Source: Fodinibius roseus
Lineage (GTDB): Bacteria; Bacteroidota; Rhodothermia; Balneolales; Balneolaceae
Assembly: GCF_900129315.1 (NCBI RefSeq)
Contig: NZ_FQUS01000004.1
Span: 206,950 to 270,949, forward strand
Reading direction: 5' to 3'
Length of the DNA stretch: 64,000 nucleotides
A program made the translations under genes and the position numbers. Below the pieces are notes generated by a model. The model worked only from the letters and a program-made list of their open reading frames with translations, had not been told where the DNA came from and ran no database searches. Below, in pieces: positions 46,003 through 55,137 of the stretch (positions are counted from its first letter, which is position 1; each line of letters opens with the position of its first letter).

Positions 46003-46931
46003 TCGCAACACTGTATACACGACACGGGAGGATATATCCGCTGCTCCCGGTTCATCTTTTCGAGCCGCTGCTTTCGTTCTTCGAAACAATGATTGCATTC
46101 CGAAAACCGCTTCAAATCCCACAGGTCGACAAAAATTCGTCCCCCGTCAAAGCGGAGCGCCTGTTCAAAGGCCTGTTCGAGTGCTGCTATGGTCGGCGGC
46201 ACATAATGTCCCTCTTGCTGAAGTTTCTCCATGGCGCCGTTGCCTGTTCGGGTGGGAATGATACTGCAGGCGGAAACGCCGCAATGGAGGGCAAATTCCA
46301 CACTTTTTACCGCCCAGGCTATATGTTCTTCGGGATCTGTCAGGAACGGGGGATTCAGGAGGATAAAAGCGCGTGCATCGATGTCGTTTTGGGCGAGAAA
46401 CGAAGCGGCTTCCGCAAAATTTTCCGTGGTAACTTGTTTATTCAGTTTTGGAAGTACTTCAGGGTGAATCGTCTCCAGTCCCATCGCAATTTCCAGACGG
46501 CCGCCGAGCAGCTGCTGAAAAGAGAGGCAGCCGGGCCCACAAAGTTTGGGGTGATTTTCAATAATAAGCCGCTCATAACCGGAAAGGAGTTCGCCAATAG
46601 CTTCGTAATCTTCCGGGGGGACCGCCTTGCGATCAAAAAAGTTTCCGTTGTTATAGAGTTTAACGGCACTCGCCTGCGGGAGCCGCCGGAGGGCATACGA
46701 AATCTGGTCGGGGATATGTCCCGGCTGAACCGGTTCTGTGAGCGTGTTTTTCCAGAGATCGCACATCACGCATTTAAAGGGACATTCGCTGTTGGTCAGG
46801 AAAATGGTATTCACCTCTTTCAACGCTCCATCGGGCCCCCGCTCCTGTTCATGCAGAAAGTGGTACGGGCGATCGGGTCGTACCTTGTTGCGGGGGGGGC
46901 GAAGATCAATAATTTCGGAAGTATCCAACAT
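45999..46931 (-). CDS. Radical SAM protein, YhcC/RaSEA-like
   Basis: The 310-residue protein has the CxxxCxxC motif as SECPFKCVMCDLW near residue 50, a TIM-barrel-like region, and extra cysteines near the C-terminus (SECNHCF and VSCIQCCE) that may hold a second cluster. The CDLWKNT... segment is typical of a family that includes archaeosine-related and uncharacterised radical SAM enzymes. It is followed by the halogenase-like gene (ATGA overlap) and preceded, after a repeat, by an asparagine-synthetase-like gene. The product of this trio is unknown. Confidence 0.75.
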   Translation of the reverse strand: MLDTSEIIDLRPPRNKVRPDRPYHFLHEQERGPDGALKEVNTIFLTNSECPFKCVMCDLWKNTLTEPVQPGHIPDQISYALRRLPQASAVKLYNNGNFFDRKAVPPEDYEAIGELLSGYERLIIENHPKLCGPGCLSFQQLLGGRLEIAMGLETIHPEVLPKLNKQVTTENFAEAASFLAQNDIDARAFILLNPPFLTDPEEHIAWAVKSVEFALHCGVSACSIIPTRTGNGAMEKLQQEGHYVPPTIAALEQAFEQALRFDGGRIFVDLWDLKRFSECNHCFEERKQRLEKMNREQRIYPPVSCIQCCE

Positions 46932-47062
46932 GGGTTTGTTATACGTTAGAAAGACTTAAGCCAGGATAGAGGAGATGCCGGTACAACTTACCCGGCCAGC
47001 GACGTTTTTGGGTCCCGTTTATCCTCGCTTCTGAAATGGAACAGTCATCGGAATGAAATACA

Positions 47063-47203
47063 AGAAGTTTTTGAAAAACCAGGAATTTTGTTCAAGGTCA
47101 AATCCCAGGGAGGTTGCCCTCGCAGCATATTGCCTATATATGAGGATTTCAACCGACCGATAACGCCGACATTGGCCAAAAAAACGGTTTTGCAAAGGCT
47201 TCT
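47063..47203 (+). repeat. Dispersed inverted-terminus element, copy B, inside the radical SAM cluster
   Basis: The termini AGAAGTTTTTGAAAAACCAG and CGGTTTTGCAAAGGCTTCT are inverted copies of each other. The middle contains TCAAGGTCAAATCCCAGGG, the hairpin CAGGGAGGTTGCCCTCG and CATATTGCCTATATATGAGG. Exactly 141 bp, the same length as copy A. It separates the asparagine-synthetase-like gene from the radical SAM gene, leaving 24 bp after the first stop. Confidence 0.8.
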
Positions 47204-47227
47204 GCAAGATACGTATCCAACGGGCCA

Positions 47228-48562
47228 CTACGCATATAGCGAAGCGAAATACCGGCGATATTCCATCTCGTCATCCGCAAAAAGTTCGTCTGTTTTCTCT
47301 CTGGGCGCGGCGCCGTGCTGGAATCTCCGCTTCGGAAATACCGGCATCTCCAGCCCCGTTACCGCCTTTACACCACGCTGCACGATCTCCCCTTTCAGGC
47401 CGTAGAGCTCTTCAGGATCCCAGCCGGTCAGCCGGATAAAGGGAATACCTTCCGAAACTTCAATAACATTCGGCAGGGTATAGGGACTAAACGCCCTGAA
47501 CCCGTAGTGGCGGGCCGGGGCATAGGTGCGAACATGTCCGCGGCTGAGTCCCCCTGAATACGTGAGAGAATGCTTTATCTTGTCGACGCCCCACCCTTCG
47601 TGGTAAAGCATCTGGTTTCCGAGCACACTGCGAATGGTGAGCTCGGGATTTTCTTCAATCGGGTAGTCCTTCATATTTTCATCCCCGCCGTCCCCGTCCG
47701 CCAGGTAGTTCCATTCGGGATAGCGCTCGCGGATAGTCCGGCACAGGGCTTCGGTCATCGTCGCCGCCTCCACATCCAGCGATTTATAGTCTTCCGTAAT
47801 CCGTATGGTCTTCTTGTAATCGATCTCGCCGGGCGGGACATCAATGACTTCCAGGAACAGGGAGAGATCCAGCTGATCCAGGAAGTGCGCTGCCTGCTTG
47901 GCATCCGTTCCCCCCTCCACCGAAAGACTGAACGCTTTAAGCCGCTGCGGGGAGAGTCCCATCTCAAGCATCAGGTGATAAAGGACCAGGAAAACGGATC
48001 CGCTGTCTATCCCCCCTGAAAAGAGCACTCCGACCGGTTCTTTTTCCGGGACGGTTTGCAGCCATTTCCGGCACTCCTCGGCCAATGCCCCGATATACCG
48101 GGCACCAATCGCATCCAGATCACCGTCCAGGGTCTCCTGCTGCGGATCAAAATAGCGCCGGTACTCGGGACTCGGATCCGGGCAGCCGACCAGCTGAAGC
48201 CGGGTCAAATGATGGGCGGGGACCATCCGCGTATAAGAGGGATGAAACTGCTCGTGCAGGTCCTGCTCTTTGAGATAGCTGAAAATCTCGTCGATGCGTT
48301 CTGCAACCACCAGCAGGGGTCCCGCGGCCTGCTTGGCCAGGAAATAGCGCATGGGGCGACCGATGGACCGGGCCAGGTATACCTCCTTCCCCTTCTTTTC
48401 GGCAATAGCAAACGAACCGTCAATCCTGCGGACCTTCCCCGGATCACCGGAACGTACAGCTTCCCGCGCCTCTCCCGGCAACATGTTTAAAATAGTATTG
48501 CCCCCGGGATCGAGCAGGTTTTCAAAATCCTCTACATATTGATGTTCATGTGGTGCAGCCAT
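47228..48562 (-). CDS. Asparagine synthetase-like ATP-PPase domain protein
   Basis: This 444-residue protein has the ATP-pyrophosphatase loop GVLFSGGIDSGSVFLV near residue 180 and a shortened N-terminal region of the glutamine-amidotransferase type without the nucleophilic N-terminal Cys. So it probably does not use glutamine. This resembles beta-lactam synthetase and other asparagine-synthetase-fold enzymes that form amide bonds in secondary metabolites. It stands upstream of a radical SAM and a halogenase-like gene on the same strand, separated by copy B of the dispersed repeat. Confidence 0.78.
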   Translation of the reverse strand: MAAPHEHQYVEDFENLLDPGGNTILNMLPGEAREAVRSGDPGKVRRIDGSFAIAEKKGKEVYLARSIGRPMRYFLAKQAAGPLLVVAERIDEIFSYLKEQDLHEQFHPSYTRMVPAHHLTRLQLVGCPDPSPEYRRYFDPQQETLDGDLDAIGARYIGALAEECRKWLQTVPEKEPVGVLFSGGIDSGSVFLVLYHLMLEMGLSPQRLKAFSLSVEGGTDAKQAAHFLDQLDLSLFLEVIDVPPGEIDYKKTIRITEDYKSLDVEAATMTEALCRTIRERYPEWNYLADGDGGDENMKDYPIEENPELTIRSVLGNQMLYHEGWGVDKIKHSLTYSGGLSRGHVRTYAPARHYGFRAFSPYTLPNVIEVSEGIPFIRLTGWDPEELYGLKGEIVQRGVKAVTGLEMPVFPKRRFQHGAAPREKTDELFADDEMEYRRYFASLYA

Positions 48563-48842
48563 AAGACATATTACAGGTATATAGTATTAGCTAAGCAGGT
48601 TGAAACGAAACATTTTACTAACGTATTATTATAATGCGTTGTGCGGTCATCTGGCCTGAAAGCATGCTAACGGGAGTACACTCCTGTCAGCGTCCTTATC
48701 AAACCAGTATTTATAGTACTTTTTGGACACTTAAGGCCCATTAGGTGCCACCCGCACTACAAGTTATTATAAATATAGCAGAAAACGGAAGTCTTAAAAA
48801 ACGGCATCATAACATCTGCTATGAGTAGTCAGGGATGAGACA

Positions 48843-49841
48843 TCATCCCAGGTCAAGCTCCAGCTCATCGAGTTCGCTGTTGATCGTGGCGATCTCCTCA
48901 TCACTGAGCTTAATATCCGCGGCCTTTGCATTTTGCGTGGCCTGTTCCTCGTTGCGGGCGCCAACCAATGCTATCGTTATGCCCGGCTGCTGGATCGTCC
49001 ACCGTATCGTCAGCTGCGCCAGGGTAGCATCATGGGCCTCTGCAATGGGGTAAATTTTCTCCAGAAAAGCGTTGGTCCGCCTGATATTTTCATCCGAAAA
49101 GTAGGGATTATCGGCACGGTGATCGCCTTCTGAAAAATCCTGTCCGGGCTCCATCTTGCCGGTCAGCAGTCCGCGCTGCAGGGGACTGTACGCCAGAATC
49201 CCCTTGCCATGTTCTATGCAATACGGCACCACGTCCTCCTCGATATCTCGCTGCAACATGCTGTACGGTACTTGATTGGAGACAATATTGTGATACTGCT
49301 CCGCCTCTTTCAGTTGCTCCACATTATAGTTGCAGACAGCTGCTTCACGGATTTTTCCCTGTTCTTTAAGCCGGTCCATGGCCTCCATTGTTTCTTCAAC
49401 CGGGGTAGTGGGATCGGGCCAGTGAATTTGGTACAGGTCGATATAATCGGTTCCCAGGCGTCGCAGGCTATCCTCACATTCCTTCATGACACTTTCCCTG
49501 GCAGCGTACTCATGCATGTCAATATCGTTGCCGTGATTGTCTTTGCTCGCAAACCGGAAGTGACCTTTGTCGGTATCCCAGCGGAGGCCGTATTTCGTCA
49601 AAATCTGGACTTCATCTCTCGGGATATCACTAATCGCTTCTCCCACAATCTTCTCACTTAATCCCTGTCCGTAGACCGGCGCCGTATCAATAGAGGTGAC
49701 CCCGTGATCATAAGCGGCCCGTATAGCTTCGACAGAATTATTTTGTTCCGTTCCTCCCCACATCCAGCCGCCGGCGGCCCATGCGCCAAAAGTGACAACT
49801 GAAAGGTTAAGATCGGTATTTCCAAGCGCTCGATATTCCAT
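48843..49841 (-). CDS. Aldo/keto reductase
   Basis: From the ATG at 49841 (MEYRALGNTDLNLS) it has 332 residues; the open frame from a TTG at 49847 adds two. The TIM-barrel reductase shows FIDTAPVYG-like content (TSIDTAPVYGQGLSE), the catalytic Lys in ILTKYGLRW and QIHWPDPTTP. NADP(H) is the usual cofactor. It lies between the fucose-linked sulfatase region and the FAH gene, so oxidation of L-fucose is a possible role, but nothing proves the substrate. Confidence 0.85.
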   Translation of the reverse strand: MEYRALGNTDLNLSVVTFGAWAAGGWMWGGTEQNNSVEAIRAAYDHGVTSIDTAPVYGQGLSEKIVGEAISDIPRDEVQILTKYGLRWDTDKGHFRFASKDNHGNDIDMHEYAARESVMKECEDSLRRLGTDYIDLYQIHWPDPTTPVEETMEAMDRLKEQGKIREAAVCNYNVEQLKEAEQYHNIVSNQVPYSMLQRDIEEDVVPYCIEHGKGILAYSPLQRGLLTGKMEPGQDFSEGDHRADNPYFSDENIRRTNAFLEKIYPIAEAHDATLAQLTIRWTIQQPGITIALVGARNEEQATQNAKAADIKLSDEEIATINSELDELELDLG

Positions 49842-49880
49842 AAGCAATAAATAATATAATTTTGAATACTATTAGTTAAC

Positions 49881-50021
49881 AGAGAGCTTTGAAAAACCAG
49901 AAACTGTGTTCAAAGTCAAGGCCAGAGGCAGGTTGCCCTCGCAGCATATAGTTATATGTGAGAATTTCAACCGACCGATAACGCTGACATTGGGCAAAAG
50001 AGCAATTTTGCAAAGCCCCCT
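49881..50021 (+). repeat. Dispersed inverted-terminus element, copy A (reference copy)
   Basis: The termini are AGAGAGCTTTGAAAAACCAG and (as its inverse) AGGGGGCTTTGCAAAATTGC. Inside are GTTCAAAGTCAAGGCC, a hairpin GAGGCAGGTTGCCCTC, a perfect CATATA-GT-TATATG palindrome, and TTCAACCGACCGATAACG. The length, 141 bp, the paired ends and the internal stems recur in copies B to G. Non-coding; MITE-like or a structured RNA unit. Confidence 0.82.
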
Positions 50022-50538
50022 ACAAAAGCGTAATAACAGGAGCTCGTACTCTTGAGTTCCTGCAGTGGACTAAGATATTGTTTTCAGGCGTGGAATGGAA
50101 ACGCATGAAAATTTCCCTGCACAACAGAAAAATTTGGTATCCTGTATGTTGCTATTTATAATTAATTTTCTTTTTTACCATTTATATTGCCGTGCTTTGA
50201 GGCCGCGGAGAGCGTCAGACGATTTTGGGATCAATTGAGGTGATTGATTGACGTGCTTAACAAAAAAAGCTCGGAACCTGGCTAAATTCAACGAACCCGC
50301 AGTAGATTTTGCTAAGTCCGACGGGCTCTTTGCCCGGAAGCTTACGCGTGAACACATGTATAAACCCCATGTATAAACCCATGGATCCCGGATGTTATGG
50401 TCAAAGCGGTTTCGTTATGATGACGATCGGGCCCGCTACGACATCATGAGAGGGGGCATGGCACCGGTCAGGCAATACTTATTACCTTTTTTTGTAATCA
50501 GTCATTATTAAACACTAACTTATTAAAAATCATATCCT
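50022..50538. other. Interval with short decayed coding stretches
   Basis: Plus-strand frames read LAKFNEPAVDFAKSDGLFAR (about 50279-50340) and RFRYDDDRARYDIMRGGM (about 50407-50460), each protein-like but without a start or family I recognise. A 13-bp direct repeat CATGTATAAACCC occurs at 50356-50382. It may hold the remains of one or more genes, and the FAH promoter. Confidence 0.35.
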
Positions 50539-51384
50539 GTGAAATTAACGACTTTAAACGACGGTACTCCTGCTGCGATTGTTGAGGGAAACAGTATAGC
50601 TTTAGCTGATCTCGGTTTTGACGGATCCCTTATGGAACTGATCAGAAGTGACCAAAAGGACTATGAACAGCTGACACAAGCCCTGGCCGAGCAGCCTGGG
50701 GGGGGACAACCGGTTCGTGCAGAGGATTTTGCCGCTCCCATCAGTAACCCTTCAAAAATTGTGGCGATCGGCCTGAATTACCTGGACCACGCCTCTGAAT
50801 CCAAGATGGAAGTCCCCGACACTCCGCTGGTCTTTGCCAAATTTTCCAGTTCCATTATTTCCGGGACGGATGCTATTGAAATTCCCGTCGACCTTACAAG
50901 TCAAGTCGACTATGAAGTGGAGCTGGGGATCGTGATCGGAAAGAAGGCCAAAAATATTTCCCCGGAAGAGGCCCTCTCCCATGTCTTCGGCTATACCATC
51001 ATCAATGATGTATCAGCGCGCGACCTGCAGTTCAGCGACGAGCAATGGGTACGCGGCAAATCACTGGACACCTTTTGTCCCCTGGGACCCGTTATAGTCA
51101 CTTCCGATGAAATTTCTGATCCACAAGACCTCGACATAGGGTGCAGCGTCAACGGCAAAACCATGCAAGAGGCCAATACCGGGGATATGGTTTTTGGAGT
51201 CGCCGACCTGGTCGCCCGCCTCTCACATTCCTTTACCCTCGAAGCGGGTGATGTTATTGCATCGGGGACGCCCCAGGGGGTGGGATTCAGCCGCAAGCCT
51301 CCCGTCTACCTGACACCGGGAGATACCGTACGCACCTGGATCAGCGGTATAGGCGAACTCAACAACCCGGTAAAAAAAGCATGA
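50539..51384 (+). CDS. Fumarylacetoacetate hydrolase family protein, probable 2,4-diketo-3-deoxy-L-fuconate hydrolase
   Basis: The 281-residue protein starts at GTG 50539 and has a full C-terminal FAH domain: the metal-binding EVELGIVIGKKA, NDVSARDLQ, and SGTPQGVGFSRKP. In oxidative L-fucose/L-rhamnose pathways an enzyme of this family splits the diketo acid to pyruvate and lactate. The fucD and SDR genes are 11 kb away on the other strand, which supports but does not prove this role. The gene is followed 41 bp later by a small zinc-ribbon gene. Confidence 0.82.
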   Translation: MKLTTLNDGTPAAIVEGNSIALADLGFDGSLMELIRSDQKDYEQLTQALAEQPGGGQPVRAEDFAAPISNPSKIVAIGLNYLDHASESKMEVPDTPLVFAKFSSSIISGTDAIEIPVDLTSQVDYEVELGIVIGKKAKNISPEEALSHVFGYTIINDVSARDLQFSDEQWVRGKSLDTFCPLGPVIVTSDEISDPQDLDIGCSVNGKTMQEANTGDMVFGVADLVARLSHSFTLEAGDVIASGTPQGVGFSRKPPVYLTPGDTVRTWISGIGELNNPVKKA

Positions 51385-51424
51385 CGGTCGAAACAAAGCT
51401 GAGCAGAACTTATTCAAAAGCGCG

Positions 51425-51580
51425 ATGGAAAAGAAAGAATGTCCCGGCTGCGCCATGGAGGTTGATCGTGATGCGGAAGTATGTCCCATTTGCGGTTATG
51501 AATTTCCACAACAGCCCACAAGCATCAAAATTATGGCCTGGATTATGGTAATCCTGCTACTATTATGGCTCGTATTTTGA
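51425..51580 (+). CDS. Small zinc-ribbon membrane protein (51 residues)
   Basis: The ATG at 51425 gives a 51-residue frame ending in TGA at 51578-51580. It holds two CxxC pairs, CPGC and CPICGYEF, that can bind zinc, then a single hydrophobic segment (about residues 34-50) ending in LWLVF. This is the pattern of zinc-ribbon tail-anchored small proteins. It lies 41 bp after the FAH gene on the same strand. The function is unknown. Confidence 0.7.
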   Translation: MEKKECPGCAMEVDRDAEVCPICGYEFPQQPTSIKIMAWIMVILLLLWLVF

Positions 51581-51743
51581 TGAACTTACAGCTCACAGCT
51601 GTCTGTCGAACTTCGATAGTTGTAACGGGTGACAAAGTTTGAAACCTATGTTATGGTCCTTTGAGGCGATTGGCCCGGATTTCTGACCGAGAAAGTTGTT
51701 CTTCAGCAAGGCTAAGGAAAAACAGCAGCAGAGATGCACCCCA

Positions 51744-52709
51744 TCACATCCCCCCCGGTCTCTTAAAGAACGTTTGCACCGTATCGGATGCAAAGCTGCC
51801 GAAAATGCCGATGCCGCCCTCCACATAATAACGCAGGTTGGGAATCTCACCGGGTGAGAGCGTCCCCCCGCCAAGTTGAACCTCCTGCGAGGAAATCAGA
51901 TCCGACAAATTTTCATCGATAGAATTGGCTACGACCCTGTTATCACCAAAAAAAGCGACGCCTATCCAGGGAAACTGGACTGTAATTGTTCCATCGTCAT
52001 TTACATCAAAATTTCCCTCGTTGACGGGCGTGGTCTCCGTATTGTAGAAATCCTCGACCTCTGTGTCGTCTTCTTCCTCCACCAGGTTTTTATAAAAAGG
52101 GGTCAGATCCTCCTCTTCCGGCTCTGAAGCCACTGTATTAAACACAAAAATACTCTGCTTTTGTGTTTGCTCAAAAGCTGAAATAACCAGTTCCATTTGT
52201 TCGGGTGATTGATAGATAACGGTATCTGGCACCTCATTAAGAATCTCTATCGCATCCGGAATGGTTGTCTCGGCACGAAGGATTTCCGGTCGATTATCAA
52301 AATTGATTGTGATCCGGTAGGTTCTTCGGGGGAGCACCCGGTGCGTCGGGTCTTCGGCAACGTAGACTCCTTTCACCTCAGAGGAACGATAATCAAATAC
52401 CACTTCCTCAGCGCCGTCTTCTTCCAGCAGGACCACCTCCACATTAGCCTCGTCCAGTGCGGCTTCCTCGAAGCTGTACTCCTGCCCGGTGGGCAGTGTT
52501 TTACTAAGCCGTACTTCCGGAAGGGGACGGTTGGCAGTGGCATACGCCTCCAATACAACAAGCTCCTCATAACTGTCCTGTGCATAGTTTTCACAAGCGG
52601 TGTTCAGCAAAAGAAAGAAAATCAAGGTAACAAACAGTCCTCCTATTCTTCTGACACCTGCAGAGGGAAGGAGGTTAACATGATCGGTAATCAGGGCATT
52701 CAACATCAT
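51744..52709 (-). CDS. DUF4249 family lipoprotein
   Basis: The 321-residue product has a hydrophobic export segment and a lipobox ending LNTAC (Cys39 from the 52709 start), then a beta-rich body of the DUF4249 family. In Bacteroidota this family is commonly encoded next to TonB-dependent receptors, where it is thought to act as an outer-membrane partner. Here the TonB-dependent receptor gene is 67 bp upstream on the same strand, so they form an operon. The cargo is unknown. Confidence 0.8.
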   Translation of the reverse strand: MMLNALITDHVNLLPSAGVRRIGGLFVTLIFFLLLNTACENYAQDSYEELVVLEAYATANRPLPEVRLSKTLPTGQEYSFEEAALDEANVEVVLLEEDGAEEVVFDYRSSEVKGVYVAEDPTHRVLPRRTYRITINFDNRPEILRAETTIPDAIEILNEVPDTVIYQSPEQMELVISAFEQTQKQSIFVFNTVASEPEEEDLTPFYKNLVEEEDDTEVEDFYNTETTPVNEGNFDVNDDGTITVQFPWIGVAFFGDNRVVANSIDENLSDLISSQEVQLGGGTLSPGEIPNLRYYVEGGIGIFGSFASDTVQTFFKRPGGM

Positions 52710-52776
52710 GACTTACGAAATTTATAGTTAATCCGATGGACTTCTTGTAACAATATGAGACAGATCATAATACCGT

Positions 52777-55125
52777 TTAGAACTGTACCGTATAAGAGAT
52801 GGCCGGGAGTATGGGCAGCATCGATACATCCTCTCGTTCCACCGGGTTTTCATCAAAATCATAATTATAGAACCAAATGTTGCTCCGGTTGTAAAGATTG
52901 ATGAGCTGGAACTGCCACTCCGCATCCCCCAGGTTAAAGAACCGGCCCGACCGGCTGAACGACAGGTCCATCCGGTGGTAGGGGGGCAAGCGCGATGAAT
53001 TCATATTGCCAATGACAAATGCGTCGCGGTCGCTGCTGCCCCAGGGAAGATTCGAAAACTGTGTGCGTCCCTGCGGGTCGGTGTAAGCCTGACCCGTGGA
53101 ATAATTAAACACGGCCGAGACGCTCCACCGTTGCGACAACCGGTAGTTTGCAACAATGTTCATATCGTGTGTGCGGTCGTATTTTGGCGGGTAAAACCGG
53201 CCCCGGCGCGGCTCATCCGGCAGATCAACATTAAATCCGGGAAATTTTCGGCGCGTGACTCCAAACGTATACCCGACAAAACCACTTAAACGTCCCACTT
53301 GTTTTTCCAGGAAAACTTCCATGCCGTAGGCATAGCCTTTCCCGAAACGGAATTGTTCCGCATAATCCAGTCCCGCATTGTCACCCACAAAAGGGTCCAG
53401 CTCAAACAGATCTCTCATGGTTCTGTAGTAGACCTCAACATCGAAACCATAGCCGGAGAACGGGATGGTTTTAATACCCAGGGAAAACTGGTCCCCATAC
53501 GAGGGGGGAACATTCTCCGCGGTCGTCAGCCAGGTGTCAAAACCCGAAAAGGCCTCGTTGGTCATCAGTGTAAGAAACTGGTTATAGCGACCATATGCAG
53601 TCTGGAGACGTATATTTTCGGTCGGCCGGTGTTCTATTGAAAGCCGGGGGGCAAGCCTCAGGTAGCTTCCTTTTGAGAAGGCGTTGAGACGGAGTCCCCC
53701 CGTTGCCATCCACCGATCCGATGGTTTCCACTGCTCCTGAAGATAGGCCGAGGCGTACCGCGAATCAAGCTCCCGGTCGAAGGCGTATTCCCCGTCAAAA
53801 AGCTCCTGGAGGCGAAGCGTCATAGCTCCTCCCCAGAATCCAACCGATATGGTATGATATTCATTCGGGATATACTCCAGGTCGGCCTTCAGCGAACCAT
53901 CGCGGACATTGTTTTCACTCTCGAAGGAGGTCCCGCCAAACTGGAATTGCGGTTCATTAAAATACCTCGATCCGGTGGCCGTAACCGTGCTAAAAAGTTT
54001 ATCCGAGATGATCTTCCTCCATTGGGCACTGACCGTTTGATTGCCATAGTTTAAATCAATGACGGCATCCTCAAAAATAGGCCAGGAAATGACATCCGTC
54101 CCTGAATAAAAGGCCAGCGAGAGCCTGTCGTTCTCAGAGATATCAAAATTAATCTTCCCGTTGATGTCATAGAAGTAAAAAGTCTCGGGAGCATCTTCTA
54201 TAAATCCCAGTACGGGCTCAATCGTGGAACGGCGGACTGCCAGCATATACGACCCGTACTTGTAGGGTCCCTCTATCGAGGCCCGCGAGGCCAGCATCCC
54301 GATACTGGCCGTCCCCTCGGTTTCATTCCGGTTGCCGTCTTTATTATAGATCGTCAACACCGAGCCGATACGTCCCCCGTATTCCGCCGGATACCCGCCT
54401 TTATAGAGCTGTACGTCCTTTACCGCATCGGGATTAAAGGTAGAAAACAACCCGAAGAAGTGCGAGGGATTGTAGACCGTGGTTTCATCCAGCAGGATGA
54501 GGGTTTGGTCGGGACTCCCGCCCCGAATATAGAGTCCGCTCGAAAAATCAGAAGCCGCTTTAACCCCCGGGAGCAGCTGTACCGAACGGAACACATCCGG
54601 GGTCAAAACAGCGGGCAACTCTTTAATAAGCTGGGTTGATATCTGGGCGCGGCCGATATCTTTCTGTTCCTCCTCTTCCGCCTGCGATTGGACGACAAGC
54701 TCATCCAGCTGAAGACTCTTGGGTTCCAATGCAATATCAATGCGCCGGTTTTCTCCCTCTTCGAGCGTAATCTCCTGCTCATACCGCTGGTACCCAATAT
54801 AAGTAGCAACGAGAGTATAGGTGCCCGGTGGAATATTGGTAATCGTATAGTAGCCCGAATTATTGGTAGAGGTCCCCCTGTTAATTTCTAACAGCGCCAC
54901 ATTAGCCGCCAGCAGTGTCTCTCCGCTTTCCCGGTCGGTAATAAAGCCGTTTACCGAAGCATTTATGCCAGCTGTCTCTTCTGCTCCGGGGGACTTATCG
55001 GCACTTGTTTCGGTGGCCGCGTGAGCTGTCCACCCTCTCCCTGACGCCGTGTAGCTTAGAAGCATTAGCAGGAATAGTACACCTGACGCAACGGATATGT
55101 CAGAGGATTTCTCTTTTGATATCAT
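52777..55125 (-). CDS. TonB-dependent receptor with carboxypeptidase-like regulatory domain
   Basis: From the ATG at 55125 (MISKEKSSD) it has about 782 residues; the open frame begins at 55137. A signal-like segment is followed by a carboxypeptidase-regulatory-like domain (about 55-135, with SGYYTITNIPPGTYTLVATY), a plug with LRVQLLPGV-like content (FRSVQLLPGVKAASDF), and a long beta-barrel ending in ISYTVQF. It imports a large or scarce substrate with proton motive force. It pairs with DUF4249. No TonB gene is near. Confidence 0.88.
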   Translation of the reverse strand: MISKEKSSDISVASGVLFLLMLLSYTASGRGWTAHAATETSADKSPGAEETAGINASVNGFITDRESGETLLAANVALLEINRGTSTNNSGYYTITNIPPGTYTLVATYIGYQRYEQEITLEEGENRRIDIALEPKSLQLDELVVQSQAEEEEQKDIGRAQISTQLIKELPAVLTPDVFRSVQLLPGVKAASDFSSGLYIRGGSPDQTLILLDETTVYNPSHFFGLFSTFNPDAVKDVQLYKGGYPAEYGGRIGSVLTIYNKDGNRNETEGTASIGMLASRASIEGPYKYGSYMLAVRRSTIEPVLGFIEDAPETFYFYDINGKINFDISENDRLSLAFYSGTDVISWPIFEDAVIDLNYGNQTVSAQWRKIISDKLFSTVTATGSRYFNEPQFQFGGTSFESENNVRDGSLKADLEYIPNEYHTISVGFWGGAMTLRLQELFDGEYAFDRELDSRYASAYLQEQWKPSDRWMATGGLRLNAFSKGSYLRLAPRLSIEHRPTENIRLQTAYGRYNQFLTLMTNEAFSGFDTWLTTAENVPPSYGDQFSLGIKTIPFSGYGFDVEVYYRTMRDLFELDPFVGDNAGLDYAEQFRFGKGYAYGMEVFLEKQVGRLSGFVGYTFGVTRRKFPGFNVDLPDEPRRGRFYPPKYDRTHDMNIVANYRLSQRWSVSAVFNYSTGQAYTDPQGRTQFSNLPWGSSDRDAFVIGNMNSSRLPPYHRMDLSFSRSGRFFNLGDAEWQFQLINLYNRSNIWFYNYDFDENPVEREDVSMLPILPAISYTVQF

Positions 55126-55137
55126 AGTAGCTAACAT

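Noticed and set aside
47019..47228. 69-codon minus-strand frame through a dispersed repeat
   Set aside because: The frame is not kept in other copies of the repeat, so it is a chance frame.
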